Shown: positions 17,481-26,152, counted from the stretch's first letter. The stretch is DNA of 54,298 nt from Bacteroides faecis MAJ27 (GCF_900106755.1 NZ_FNNN01000033.1:1-54298); one strand, 5' to 3'. A program made the numbers and translations. The notes: generated by a model from the letters alone, not told the origin.

Positions 17481-18890
17481 TTATTTCTTCTTCAGTAGTG
17501 ATTCTATTTCCTGTACTTCAGCCTGGAAACTCTTGTCTACTTCCAGTTGACCTTTCACGGTTTTGCAGGCATGCAGTACTGTTGCATGGTCTTTGTTGCC
17601 AATGAACTTACCGATCTTCGAAGTCGAGAAGTCCGTATAATTTTTAGCCAGATACATGGCGATCTGACGTGCCTGAACCACTTCTCTTTTTCTGGATTTG
17701 GTGTGAATAGCCGAAGCTTCCAGGTCAAAGTGTTTGCATACAACTTTCAGAATATCGTCAATGGTTACTGCTTTTGTTTCGTTGTGAACTACGCCGTGTA
17801 CAATATGTTGGGCTAAATCCAGGTCTATTTCTTTATTGAAAATAGTAGAACGTGCCATAATGGCGATAACGATACCTTCCAAGTCACGTACACTCTCATT
17901 TACATTTTCAGCGATATAGTCGATCACTTCCGGTGGGAATTGTAGACCGTCGCGGTGTATTTTGTTCCGCAAAATGTTTTTGCGGAGTTCGACAGTCGGT
18001 TTTTCCAGTTCCGCCACCATTCCCCATTTAAAGCGCGTTAACAGACGTTCTTCCATTCCCTGCAATAATACCGGAGCACGGTCAGAAGTCAGTATAAGCT
18101 GCTTTCCGTTTTGATGTAAGTGATTGAAGATATGGAAGAATGTATTTTGAGTTTTTGTTACTCCGGCAAATTCCTGAATATCATCAATGATTAATACATC
18201 AATCGTTTGGTAGAAGTTGATAAAGTCGTTAGTCGTGTTGTTACGTACAGAGTCTGTATATTGCACTTGAAACAGATGCGCCGAAACATACAGTACTCTT
18301 TTATCGGTATATAATTCTTTAATTTTAGTACCGATCGCGTTTGCCAGGTGTGTTTTCCCCACTCCGGATGCTCCGTAGAGGAACAATGGATTGAAGGCAG
18401 TACCTGCTGGATTTTGCGCAACCGCTTCTGCTACGCTTCTTGAAAGTTTGTTGCTGTATCCTTCTATAAAGTTCTCGAAATTGTAATTCGGATTCAAGTG
18501 CGGGTCTAAATCCTGAACAGCCGGAGCTTTCAGAAAGCTGGGCGCCTTGTTGCCGTTGGTGATACTTTTAGGGGTAACAGCTGTAGAACGATTGCTTGCT
18601 TCGAGATTCACGGTTTGATTCGGAATCGAAGTCTTGTCGACCATGACGTTATACATCAACTTGGTGCCTTCGCCAATAGCTTTGTACAATGTCTTTCGTA
18701 GCAAATCCACGAATTTCTCTTCCAGTATTTCATAGAAAAACTGGCTCGGGATCTGTACGATCAATGTTTTGTCCTCATATTTTAATGGAACAATCGGAGC
18801 AAACCAAGTATTATATGTCGTCTCTGGAACATTGTCTTTAATCACTTCGAGACAGCGGTTCCAAAGTACAACATGATTTGATTCAATCAT
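17481..18890 (-). CDS. dnaA: Chromosomal replication initiator DnaA
   Basis: A 469-aa AAA+ replication initiator that binds DnaA boxes at oriC and melts the origin. Domain I (residues 1-80) is followed by a linker. Walker A is YGASGVGKTHLANAIG near 170, Walker B is VLIIDDIQEFAG near 235, and the C-terminal DNA-binding domain ends with GNKDHATVLHACKTV, the DnaA signature. Length and motif order are normal. The 350-base region upstream is AT-rich, but I find no cluster of TTATCCACA-type boxes, so there is no evidence for oriC here. Confidence 0.95.
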   Translation of the reverse strand: MIESNHVVLWNRCLEVIKDNVPETTYNTWFAPIVPLKYEDKTLIVQIPSQFFYEILEEKFVDLLRKTLYKAIGEGTKLMYNVMVDKTSIPNQTVNLEASNRSTAVTPKSITNGNKAPSFLKAPAVQDLDPHLNPNYNFENFIEGYSNKLSRSVAEAVAQNPAGTAFNPLFLYGASGVGKTHLANAIGTKIKELYTDKRVLYVSAHLFQVQYTDSVRNNTTNDFINFYQTIDVLIIDDIQEFAGVTKTQNTFFHIFNHLHQNGKQLILTSDRAPVLLQGMEERLLTRFKWGMVAELEKPTVELRKNILRNKIHRDGLQFPPEVIDYIAENVNESVRDLEGIVIAIMARSTIFNKEIDLDLAQHIVHGVVHNETKAVTIDDILKVVCKHFDLEASAIHTKSRKREVVQARQIAMYLAKNYTDFSTSKIGKFIGNKDHATVLHACKTVKGQLEVDKSFQAEVQEIESLLKKK

Positions 18891-19242
18891 AGTGACTTTA
18901 ATGCATTTATTAAATTAAGCGAAACTTCTACGTTTGCAAAATTGGGAATCTTATTTGGAAAAAACAAATTTGCTTTTTCTTGTTTTTTTCGGGCAAACAA
19001 TAATGTGTTTACTTTCAATGACTTATATGATTGTGTTGGAACACTGTCTGTTTCCCCTCTCTTGCAAAATTATAAGTATCTGTATGTTAGTTGTTTATCG
19101 TTTTATTTCAGCTCTTTTATATTTCCCGTACCTGTTTGTACGGGAATATTATTTCGGTCTGTAGATAGACTTTTGCAGAGGTTATACTCCCTTTTATACA
19201 ACGTCTGCTTATTTAGATAAAATCTATATAAGGAAGATTTTG
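18891..19242. other. AT-rich intergenic region upstream of dnaA
   Basis: About 350 bases without a credible gene. The only clear structure is a perfect 9-bp palindrome with a 6-nt loop at 19123-19146 (TTCCCGTAC with GTACGGGAA), lying downstream of the MCE gene on its strand. The two overlapping short plus frames here have no recognisable features. The dnaA promoter is presumably inside, but no consensus -7/-33 pair stands out. Confidence 0.5.
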
Positions 19243-20136
19243 CTACTTATCTTTCTTTCCGAATAAAGAGAAATGAACGTACCGTTTGGGGTGTACTTTC
19301 AGGTCTTCCAATAAGCTTGCCGCATTCTCTGTAGTAGCGTTCAGATTGTTGTATAAAGCAGGGTCGTTGAAGAGCAGTCCGATCGTGTTATCTTTGCTGT
19401 TCAACTTCTCTGTAATCATTTTTACGTTAGCGAGTGTCGCGTCAACTTTTTGGAAAATTGCACTGTAGTCTATTTCCTTCAGGTTTCCGCTGATAGCTAC
19501 AAAATTATCTCCGATGGTATTGAGCTTGCCGGTCAGCTGAGGAATGTCCTTGCTCATGAGTCCTTTCATCTGCGAGCTGACTACAGCGAGATTGGCCGTA
19601 GTCGTTTCGATAGAGTGCAGGGTAGAAGGAATACTCTTGTCGCCTACGATGTTGTTCAGTGAGGTGAGGATAGAGTCCAGTTTGGGCAGCATACTCTCAA
19701 TTTGCGGCATGAGTTTCGCTACACTTTCCATCATTCCGTTGTTCAGTGTTCCGGGAATGGTGTCTCCTATAGCATATTTTTCACGCGGGTTGTTGGCCAG
19801 AAGGATATTCATGCGTACGCCTCCCATCAATTCGGATACAAGCTCTGCGCTACTTCCTTTCGGGATGCGCAGTTCAGTGTCCAGTTCAACTTCTACAATC
19901 ACATTTCCGGGATTTACATAATCATATTCGATGTCGCGCACAATACCTACACGAACACCATCTGCAAATACAGGGCTCGATTTGGTTAGTCCGTTTACAT
20001 TTTGAAATTTGGCATAGAAATAACTTGAAGGCTGAAACATATGTATACCTTTCAACCAATTAATTCCATAGACAAGTACGCATAATGCTACGATACCTGC
20101 AATTCCTATTCGAACTTCTTTTGTAATGTACTTCAT
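19243..20136 (-). CDS. MCE-domain (MlaD-like) periplasmic lipid-transport protein
   Basis: A 297-aa protein with one N-terminal transmembrane anchor (residues 9-25) and an MCE domain from about 35-115 containing NVNGLTKSSPVFADGVRVG and GSSAELVSELMGG. A long helical, coiled-coil-prone tail rich in spaced Leu, Asn and Ser follows. MlaD homologues form hexameric rings anchored in the inner membrane and move phospholipids between membranes. Its ATPase and permease partners are not in this window. It is cotranscribed with the amidase gene just upstream (8-base gap), an arrangement that suggests shared envelope maintenance (inference). Confidence 0.88.
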   Translation of the reverse strand: MKYITKEVRIGIAGIVALCVLVYGINWLKGIHMFQPSSYFYAKFQNVNGLTKSSPVFADGVRVGIVRDIEYDYVNPGNVIVEVELDTELRIPKGSSAELVSELMGGVRMNILLANNPREKYAIGDTIPGTLNNGMMESVAKLMPQIESMLPKLDSILTSLNNIVGDKSIPSTLHSIETTTANLAVVSSQMKGLMSKDIPQLTGKLNTIGDNFVAISGNLKEIDYSAIFQKVDATLANVKMITEKLNSKDNTIGLLFNDPALYNNLNATTENAASLLEDLKVHPKRYVHFSLFGKKDK

Positions 20137-20144
20137 TTTATTTT

Positions 20145-21407
20145 CTATTTATTTCTTCTTTTCTTAAATTCGGTTATTGCTTCGTTGACATTCATCTTTT
20201 CTCCGTTCCGGAAGGCTATGATGAATGCGTCTTTGAATTGTGCCGAGATAGTACGCTTGGTGCGTAATACTTTGTTATAATCGCTGGAAGCGCCATACGT
20301 ATATTTGTACAGTCCTCCTTCTTTGTAATACTCTGCATCTTTGAGTCCTTTTAGTCGTTTGTCATTTTTCGTAAGAGGTTTCGAAGAGGTGAGTATCTGT
20401 ATCTTAAACGTTATTTCGCTGTCATTGGTTGCGCTCTCTGAAACAATAGGGCGTTTGGGAGCTGTTTTTGCGGTAGTGGCGGGCGTTTTAGCTTCAGCTA
20501 TCAGTTCTCTTTGCTTCGGAGTGCTGTCCACTTCTTCGGAATCTTTTTGTGTCTGGGCAATCTCCGGAGCGTTTGTTGATGGTTCTTCGGTTGGGATGAT
20601 CGTTTTGCTGGCTCCGGTCAGGCGTATTTCCTGCTCCCTTTTGTAGTTTAAGAAAGCGTGATAGATACCTTTGGCCATCGTGTTGGCTCCGGCTTCCGAG
20701 TTGAGATAGCGTTCTTCTTCCGGGGTTGAGATAAATCCTAGTTCTACCAGGATACTTGGCATGGCGCTCGCTTTCAGAACCAGAAATCCTGCCTGATGTA
20801 CTCCCCGGTCTACCCGTCTGCAGGTATGTCGGAACTGTTTTTGCACAAGTGATGCGAGATGTACGCTTTGTTCCATGTATTTATCCTGCATAAACTCGAA
20901 GATAATGTAGGATTCTGCCGAATTCGGATTGAAGCCGGCATATCTGGTTTGATAATCGTTTTCGTAAAGGATCACCGAGTTCTCCCGTTTGGCTACTTCC
21001 AGATTTGCATCCGATTTGGCCAGACCCAATGTCCATGTAGAAGCACCTTTGGCGGTGCGGTTGTTTGCCAGAGCGTTGGTATGGACAGAGATAAAAAGGT
21101 CGGCTTTTGCATTATTGGCTATTTCTGCCCGTCGGTCCAAAGGAATAAAGACATCCCTGCTGCGGGTATACACCACTTTGACGTCATCGCAGTTTCTTTT
21201 GATCAGGTTTCCCAGTTTCAGTGCAACGTTAAGATTGATGTTTTTCTCTTTGGAGATTTTTCCTATGGCGCCGGGGTCATGACCTCCATGTCCGGCATCG
21301 ATAACTACTACGAAATCTTTCCCCCATAAATTGCCGATACATAGGGGAGAAACAAGTAGCCAGAGGCAGATTGATATATATAATATGTAGGTTCTATGCG
21401 GTTTCAT
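20145..21407 (-). CDS. N-acetylmuramoyl-L-alanine amidase with C-terminal SPOR-like domain
   Basis: A 420-aa secreted zinc amidase (Amidase_3/AmiC family) that cleaves the MurNAc-L-Ala bond during cell separation. The N-terminal hydrophobic segment is a signal peptide. Zinc-site motifs are VVIDAGHGGHDPGA (His), KEKNINLNVAL (Glu) and FISVHTNA (His), with the catalytic Glu in LVELGFIS. A Thr/Ala/Pro-rich linker precedes a region of about 85 residues (FKIQILTSSKPL onward) that looks like a peptidoglycan-binding SPOR-type fold. The start at 21407 was chosen because a -7 box lies at 21422-21429, inside the longer frame. Confidence 0.9.
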   Translation of the reverse strand: MKPHRTYILYISICLWLLVSPLCIGNLWGKDFVVVIDAGHGGHDPGAIGKISKEKNINLNVALKLGNLIKRNCDDVKVVYTRSRDVFIPLDRRAEIANNAKADLFISVHTNALANNRTAKGASTWTLGLAKSDANLEVAKRENSVILYENDYQTRYAGFNPNSAESYIIFEFMQDKYMEQSVHLASLVQKQFRHTCRRVDRGVHQAGFLVLKASAMPSILVELGFISTPEEERYLNSEAGANTMAKGIYHAFLNYKREQEIRLTGASKTIIPTEEPSTNAPEIAQTQKDSEEVDSTPKQRELIAEAKTPATTAKTAPKRPIVSESATNDSEITFKIQILTSSKPLTKNDKRLKGLKDAEYYKEGGLYKYTYGASSDYNKVLRTKRTISAQFKDAFIIAFRNGEKMNVNEAITEFKKRRNK

Positions 21408-21421
21408 ATTTAAATACGGTG

Positions 21422-21429
21422 CAAATGTA
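21422..21429 (-). promoter_or_regulatory. -7 box of the amidase-MCE operon
   Basis: The minus strand reads TACATTTG (TAnnTTTG), 15 bases upstream of the chosen ATG. This decides against the longer reading frame that would start at 21452. Confidence 0.5.
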
Positions 21430-21547
21430 GTAGAATTTTGCAGAAAACTCATGATTTACAATTAAGTTTTGTGTTTTTTTCGGTTTAATGGTAGCTTTTC
21501 TCCCGAAATCTCTGTTACTTTGCACCTCTAAGAAAAAATATACGACG

Positions 21548-22435
21548 ATGCTTAAGTTTTTGAAGAATTGGACGTTGCCTATTGCGATGCTGGTAGGTGC
21601 TGTCGGTTATCCGATATTTATCTACTTTTCTTTTCTGACCCCATATCTTATCTTTACGATGTTACTGCTGACTTTTTGTAAGGTATCACCGCATGATTTG
21701 AAGCCTAAACCGCTGCACGCATGGTTGTTGCTGATTCAGATCGGGGGTGCTTTCCTTGCTTATCTGTTGCTTTATCGCTTCAATAAGATTGTAGCGGAGG
21801 GAGTAATGGTGTGTATTATTTGCCCTACGGCTACGGCTGCTGCAGTGATTACTTCAAAGTTGGGAGGAAGTGCGGCAAGTCTGACTACTTATACATTGTT
21901 GGGTAATATCGGTGCTGCTATTGCGGTGCCTGTTCTTTTTCCCCTGATAGAGGTAAATCCGGATGTAAGTTTTTGGGGAGCATTTCTGGTGATTTTGAGT
22001 AAGGTGTTTCCGTTGTTGATCTGTCCTTTCCTTGTGGCGTGGTTGTTAAATAAATTTTTTCCTGTAGTGCATCAGAAGTTGCTGGGATATCATGAACTGG
22101 CTTTTTATCTGTGGGCTGTTTCTTTGGCTATCGTGACAGCTCAGACATTATTTTCATTATTGAATGATCCGGCGGATGGTTTTACGGAAATAATGATTGC
22201 GGTCGGAGCTTTGATCGCTTGTTGCTTGCAGTTCTTTTTAGGGAAAACTATCGGATCGGTTTATAATGACCGTATTAGCGGTGGTCAGGCATTGGGCCAG
22301 AAGAATACAATTCTTGCGATATGGATGGCGCATACTTATCTGAATCCGTTGTCTTCCGTTGCTCCCGGTTCGTATGTCCTGTGGCAAAATATTATTAACA
22401 GTTGGCAGTTGTGGAAAAAGAGAAAAATGAGATAA
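21548..22435 (+). CDS. BASS-family (bile acid:Na+ symporter-like) membrane transporter; 3' end is an integration site
   Basis: A 295-aa protein with about nine to ten membrane helices. It matches the SBF/BASS superfamily: ICPTATAAAVITSKLGG and GQKNTILAIWMAHTYLNPLSSVAPGSY are the crossover motifs of the two repeats. The substrate is unknown; relatives move bile acids, organic anions or pantoate-like acids with sodium. The start at 21548 follows a near-consensus -7 box (TTACTTTG) better than the one at 21488. The last 18 codons lie inside a 47-bp direct repeat whose second copy, 3.8 kb downstream, still encodes the same C-terminus. The gene end was evidently preserved during integration of the downstream island. 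Confidence 0.85.
   Translation: MLKFLKNWTLPIAMLVGAVGYPIFIYFSFLTPYLIFTMLLLTFCKVSPHDLKPKPLHAWLLLIQIGGAFLAYLLLYRFNKIVAEGVMVCIICPTATAAAVITSKLGGSAASLTTYTLLGNIGAAIAVPVLFPLIEVNPDVSFWGAFLVILSKVFPLLICPFLVAWLLNKFFPVVHQKLLGYHELAFYLWAVSLAIVTAQTLFSLLNDPADGFTEIMIAVGALIACCLQFFLGKTIGSVYNDRISGGQALGQKNTILAIWMAHTYLNPLSSVAPGSYVLWQNIINSWQLWKKRKMR
22380..22426. repeat. Left copy of 47-bp direct repeat (putative attL)
   Basis: It is identical to 26154-26200 at 45 of 47 positions (the first 31 without mismatch). It covers the last codons of the transporter (WQNIINSWQLWKKRK) and marks the left edge of the island. Confidence 0.8.
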
Positions 22436-22474
22436 AATGCTACCATTTCCATGATGTTGATAAGGGCTGTTTTG

Positions 22475-22832
22475 TCAGCGAAATAGAGAGGGGAAAAGGT
22501 TTTGTTTTTCAATCCGCTGTTTGAGTTGTTCCGGGTATTTGATGCGCCATTCAATAAGGCGTATTTCAGTGTTTAAAAGTCCTATTGCTTCATCAATAAG
22601 ATGCAAATAGGGCATTTTTTTCTTGCTCAAACCGTGTACGATACGATTTAAGACGATACAAGCCAAAAGAAAAATAACGTAGTAATACGTTATAATCCTG
22701 TTCGTTAATAGAAAAATCGGCTATGTGGGTAGCTAATTCTTCAATAGCTTCTGCCAATTCGGATGCAGAAACTTTACGCTGTGAACATTCCGATAACAAA
22801 CGGAAAAATCTCTGGTCTAATAAATTCTTCAT
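22475..22832 (-). pseudogene. Small conserved-looking island ORF, frameshifted at an A7 run
   Basis: An ATG at 22832 opens a 79-codon frame that ends at 22593. A second frame continues from the same region to a stop at 22475. The two join smoothly at the run of seven A's (plus T's 22615-22621): removing one base gives one protein of about 118 aa. The protein is helical and charged (ASELAEAIEELATHIADF, then HLIDEAIGLLNTEIRLIEW). I do not recognise the family. The frameshift could be real decay, phase-type slippage or a sequencing error. The ATG overlaps the end of the HAD fragment by 4 bases. Confidence 0.5.
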
Positions 22833-23059
22833 TTATCTATAATAATTGCATTTACAAAATTTGAATTGATTTCAGAGAAGTCATCTATCACATAATCTGC
22901 TCCTTGGTGTAATAATTGATATTTTTTATGATTTCCACGTGTTACTCCACAAGTTCTACAACCAGCATTTTGCCCCATTTGAATATCATAGATATTATCA
23001 TTGCCAAAATGATAATAATGTAATTCTATGCTTTCTTTGAGGGCATTAAACTGATACAT
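22829..23059 (-). pseudogene. C-terminal remnant of a HAD-family phosphoglycolate-phosphatase-like protein
   Basis: The 76-aa frame contains GNDNIYDIQMGQNAGCRTCG, then TRGNHKKYQLLHQGADYVIDDFSEI. This matches the last third of HAD-IA phosphatases (motif IV Asp residues, then the VTxGxH and GADyvidsfsEL elements). The catalytic DxDGT motif and cap domain are missing, and upstream sequence does not supply them. It is therefore a 5'-deleted remnant rather than a working enzyme. It could have been trimmed during formation of the island. Confidence 0.6.
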
Positions 23060-23181
23060 ATAATAGATAATAGGAAAGATATGCTTTTAAATATGAAATT
23101 CTCAACAATAAATAATCCTATGACCACATTTGCGACGGCTACGCTCAATAACCCCCAATTTAACTTTGTTACTTCTTTCAT
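23026..23181 (-). CDS. Possible small membrane protein (51 aa)
   Basis: A short frame from ATG at 23181 to TAG at 23026 encodes two hydrophobic stretches (LLSVAVANVVIGLFIVENF and SISFLLSIICISLMP) after a polar MKEVTKLNW start. This is the look of small Bacteroides membrane proteins that often sit beside regulatory or phosphatase genes. It overlaps the HAD remnant by 34 bases in another frame. There is no recognised family; the call rests only on composition and reading frame. Confidence 0.35.
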   Translation of the reverse strand: MKEVTKLNWGLLSVAVANVVIGLFIVENFIFKSISFLLSIICISLMPSKKA

Positions 23182-23194
23182 AAACTTATGTAAT

Positions 23195-23235
23195 ATTAGA
23201 GCTTCAACCCCTTATTAATTTGTTGAAGCTCTAAT
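23195..23235 (-). terminator. Stem-loop downstream of the SDR gene
   Basis: A perfect 14-bp stem (ATTAGAGCTTCAAC with its complement at 23222-23235) encloses a 13-nt loop just after the SDR stop. The U-tract on the minus strand is poor, so termination is likely but unproven. Confidence 0.5.
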
Positions 23236-23261
23236 AATTATAAAAAGAATAGCCAAGAGGG

Positions 23262-23984
23262 CTATATAATACTTTTTTTCATTTCAAAGACAATATCCTT
23301 GATACATACATTTGGTGACAAATTCAACAAATAGCGAATTGTATTCAAAATATCGTCAGGTTGTACCATCTCATCATCCATAAATGGCGTTCCGGCTTGT
23401 TTTGCCATATCGGTATTTACCCAACCGGGACATAAAGAAGTCACGCGTATTCCTAATGGAGCTAATTCTCGATACAAGGATTCTGCCAAGCCTAAAAAAG
23501 CAAACTTTGTTGAGCCATAAATTCCACCATTAGGAAAACCATATTTGGCAGCACGAGATACAATATTAAATATATATCCACTTGCCTGCTTTTTCATGAT
23601 ATTTGTTATTGTTTTCAAGATACCATATTGTGCAATAACATTTATTTCCATTATCTTTCTGTACTCATCAATCGCTTCACTCAAAGAGCCGTCCATAAAC
23701 ATGGCAGCAGCATTGACTAATATATCTATTTTGCCAAAACTCTCATTGATTTTCCTGATTTCAGAATCCACCTTTATATTGTCCGTTATATCCATTGGCA
23801 ATATAATAGGCTCATGATTTTCTTGTGTATGTGATTGTAGAATTTCATCACGGACTTTCTCTAATTTTTTTATATTACGAGCTATTAATACAACTTGAAA
23901 ACCGTCATGAGCCAATCCTTTTGCAATAACAGCACCAATGCCTTGACTTGCACCTGTAATGATTGCTAATCCTTTATTTTCCAT
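23262..23984 (-). CDS. Short-chain dehydrogenase/reductase
   Basis: A 240-aa classical SDR. The cofactor motif TGASQGIG is near residue 11, VLVNAAA is the NNAG-equivalent near 89, the catalytic Ser lies in FNIVSRAAKYG, and the YGSTK motif near 155 supplies Tyr and Lys. The C-terminal part (PGWVNTDMAKQAG) is standard. It would oxidise or reduce a small hydroxy or keto compound with NAD(P)(H); the substrate is not predictable. It lies downstream of, and on the same strand as, a Crp/Fnr-type regulator within the island, so the two probably form a regulated cargo pair. Confidence 0.88.
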   Translation of the reverse strand: MENKGLAIITGASQGIGAVIAKGLAHDGFQVVLIARNIKKLEKVRDEILQSHTQENHEPIILPMDITDNIKVDSEIRKINESFGKIDILVNAAAMFMDGSLSEAIDEYRKIMEINVIAQYGILKTITNIMKKQASGYIFNIVSRAAKYGFPNGGIYGSTKFAFLGLAESLYRELAPLGIRVTSLCPGWVNTDMAKQAGTPFMDDEMVQPDDILNTIRYLLNLSPNVCIKDIVFEMKKSII

Positions 23985-24062
23985 ATTCTTTACTTTTAGA
24001 ATTTGTACTGATTTATAGTCGGCAAATTAACGAAGAACAAAGAAAAAAAGCCTTGAAGTGAT

Positions 24063-24647
24063 TCAAGACTTTCTATTTAATAGTATTTTTTTTCGAATGT
24101 GGCTGATAGTTTCCGGTGTAACTTGTAAAAAAGAAGCGATTTCTTTTAAAGTTATGTAATTTTGAATATTAGAACATCTGTTTACTAAATCAAGATATAA
24201 TTCTTCTGTTTTCTTGCAATATGAATCCAATAAACGTTTATAAATCACAGAGTACGACCGTTCAGCAAGAATACAGCGAATGTATAACGTTTCCATATTT
24301 GTGTTGAAAAACTGTTTTGCAATAGGATAAGTAACGTAGTAAATCTCGGAATCACAGAGGGCTTCTATTGTTACGGGAGAGGGTTGGGTGGGATTTATCC
24401 ATGTATCCAAGCTGCCAACAAATTCATGAGGAAAGGCATAACCTACTATATGTTCATCACCTTTGTCATCAACGCACGTGTATCGGAATGCACCGCTTTT
24501 AATGTATGCACCTTTACTGTTTATCTTTCCCTGCATGGAAAATAACTCTTTTTTCTTTAGAATTTTATATGTTCCATGTTCTAACAGAAAGTCTTTTAGT
24601 AAACCCAATGAAGGATGTTGAGCATATTGTAAATTGAAATCTTCCAT
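24063..24647 (-). CDS. Crp/Fnr-family transcriptional regulator
   Basis: A 194-aa protein with an N-terminal cyclic-nucleotide-binding-like beta-roll (residues about 25-115, including GAYIKSGAFRYTCVDDKGDEH) and a C-terminal helix-turn-helix (YITLKEIASFLQVTPETISHIRKKI). It lacks the cysteine cluster of Fnr, and the cAMP-contact arginine/glutamate pair is not obvious. The effector is therefore unknown; many Bacteroides members of this group sense no known nucleotide. It is divergent from the YhcG-type nuclease gene and upstream of the SDR. Confidence 0.87.
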   Translation of the reverse strand: MEDFNLQYAQHPSLGLLKDFLLEHGTYKILKKKELFSMQGKINSKGAYIKSGAFRYTCVDDKGDEHIVGYAFPHEFVGSLDTWINPTQPSPVTIEALCDSEIYYVTYPIAKQFFNTNMETLYIRCILAERSYSVIYKRLLDSYCKKTEELYLDLVNRCSNIQNYITLKEIASFLQVTPETISHIRKKILLNRKS

Positions 24648-24676
24648 GTGCTTTACCTATGTATTTATTGTATATG

Positions 24677-24684
24677 CAAAGATA
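24677..24684 (-). promoter_or_regulatory. -7 box of the Crp/Fnr regulator gene
   Basis: The minus strand reads TATCTTTG (TAnnTTTG), 29 bases upstream of the ATG. It faces away from the YhcG promoter 63 bases to its right. Confidence 0.5.
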
Positions 24685-24747
24685 ATCTTTTCATTTCTAA
24701 TTTGTTGGTTTTGGAAACCAAGTTGTTGATTCTCTGCTTTATTTTCG

Positions 24748-24755
24748 TATTTTTG
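24748..24755 (+). promoter_or_regulatory. -7 box of the YhcG-type nuclease gene
   Basis: TATTTTTG (TAnnTTTG) lies 18 bases upstream of the chosen ATG at 24774. It lies inside the longer frame that begins at 24648, which argues for the shorter start. Confidence 0.5.
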
Positions 24756-24773
24756 CATCTAAATAGGAATACA

Positions 24774-25877
24774 ATGGATATAAGTCAGAACTATATAGAA
24801 GCTGTAAAAGCCATAAAGGAAGCTATCTTACGTAGCCAGTACCGTGCCGCTGCGTCAGTGAATAAAGAACAGCTCTCTTTATATTATGGTATTGGGAGGT
24901 ATGTTTCGGAAAACTCTCGTAAAGGTTTTTGGGGTAAAGGTGCGATAGAGCAGATTTCTTCGATGTTGCAAAAGGAGCTTCCGGGATTAAGAGGATTTTC
25001 AGCGACCAGCATAAGGAATATGCGTATATTTTATGAAGAATGGAACAAGGTTTTAAATCATCAGCCAGCGGCGGATGATTTGGTGCTGAATGAAAAGTTG
25101 TTGTTGGTGACAATTCATCAGCCAGTGGCGGATGAATTTAACTGGACAGATTTCCTGTCAATCGGTTTCAGCCATCATACGGAAATTATAGCAAAAGCTA
25201 AGGAACTGGATGCGAGGCTGTTCTATATACATGAATGTGCTATTCGATATTGGAATAAATATACTTTAAGGGATTATTTGAAGGCTGACCTTTACCATCA
25301 TCGGGGAGCGTTACCCAACAATTTTGCCCAAACACTGCCCGATACGAAACAGGCAATCAAAGCTATCTGTTCTTTCAAAGATGATTACTTGTTAGACTTT
25401 ATCAATATAGAAGAACTGGATGAACAGGAAGAGGACATAAACGAACGTGTCATAGAGAAAGCTATTGTCGCCAACGTAAAGAAGTTCATCATGACCTTTG
25501 GGCAGGATTTCAGTTTTATAGGCAATCAATACCGCATTGAGGTAGCAGGAGAGGAAATGTTCATTGATTTATTGTTTTTCAATCGGGAACTTAATTCTTT
25601 GGTCGCTGTTGAATTGAAGTCCGGGAAATTCCGAAGCTCCTATTTAGGGCAACTGAACACTTACCTTTCCGCATTGGATTCATACGTGAGAAAGCCGCAC
25701 GAGAATCCCTCTATCGGAATCATCCTTTGCCGGGAAATGAATCAAACCTTTGTAGAATTTGCGGTACGTGATTACAATAAGCCAATGGGTGTTGCCACTT
25801 ACCGAGCTTCCGAAGAAATGCCGGAACGACTTCGCAAGGCATTACCGGATATTGATGAATTGAAAAAGTTGTTATAG
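24774..25877 (+). CDS. YhcG/DUF1016-type PDDEXK nuclease domain protein
   Basis: A 367-aa protein. The N-terminal DUF1016_N region (AVKAIKEAILRSQYRAAASVNKE, then YYGIGRYVSENS...GFSATSIRNMRIFYEEW) is followed by the C-terminal PDDEXK nuclease core. In that core, EEMFIDLLFFNR gives the Asp and VAVELKSGKF gives the ExK residues near 275-290. Members are widespread on mobile islands and beside restriction-modification loci and are suspected to act in DNA cleavage or defence. Here it is the only intact nuclease of the island and stands alone on the plus strand, followed by a terminator. The biological target is unknown. Confidence 0.88.
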   Translation: MDISQNYIEAVKAIKEAILRSQYRAAASVNKEQLSLYYGIGRYVSENSRKGFWGKGAIEQISSMLQKELPGLRGFSATSIRNMRIFYEEWNKVLNHQPAADDLVLNEKLLLVTIHQPVADEFNWTDFLSIGFSHHTEIIAKAKELDARLFYIHECAIRYWNKYTLRDYLKADLYHHRGALPNNFAQTLPDTKQAIKAICSFKDDYLLDFINIEELDEQEEDINERVIEKAIVANVKKFIMTFGQDFSFIGNQYRIEVAGEEMFIDLLFFNRELNSLVAVELKSGKFRSSYLGQLNTYLSALDSYVRKPHENPSIGIILCREMNQTFVEFAVRDYNKPMGVATYRASEEMPERLRKALPDIDELKKLL

Positions 25878-25958
25878 AAAACAAGTTTAGTTCGTTCTTT
25901 TGTCTATATATCCAAAACAAACTAAACCAACTTCTATAGACAGCAAAATATATATATG

Positions 25959-25995
25959 CTGGCGAAAAGAAAAACAGTATTCTTCTTTTCGCCAG
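25959..25995 (+). terminator. Terminator of the YhcG-type gene
   Basis: A perfect 13-bp stem starting CTGGCGAAAAG, with an 11-nt loop, is followed by TTTTACTTTT. A further inverted pair just upstream (GTTTAGTT at 25885-25892 with AACTAAAC-like sequence near 25920) gives the island's right end a nested structure. Confidence 0.75.
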
Positions 25996-26152
25996 TTTTA
26001 CTTTTATGGTCAGAGGGCTTTTGTTACCTTTGCATAAGAAGCCCACCGCTAAGCGAATTTCTTCGTTTTTTTGTTACTATTTTGTTACCCACTGTTAGTA
26101 ATAGGTGGCTCTTCTTTTGATAATCAGGTTTGTATGCTGTTGTGTATATAAT

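Noticed and set aside
18891..19242. oriC upstream of dnaA
   Set aside because: AT-rich, but no group of DnaA boxes and no repeated 13-mers found by eye.
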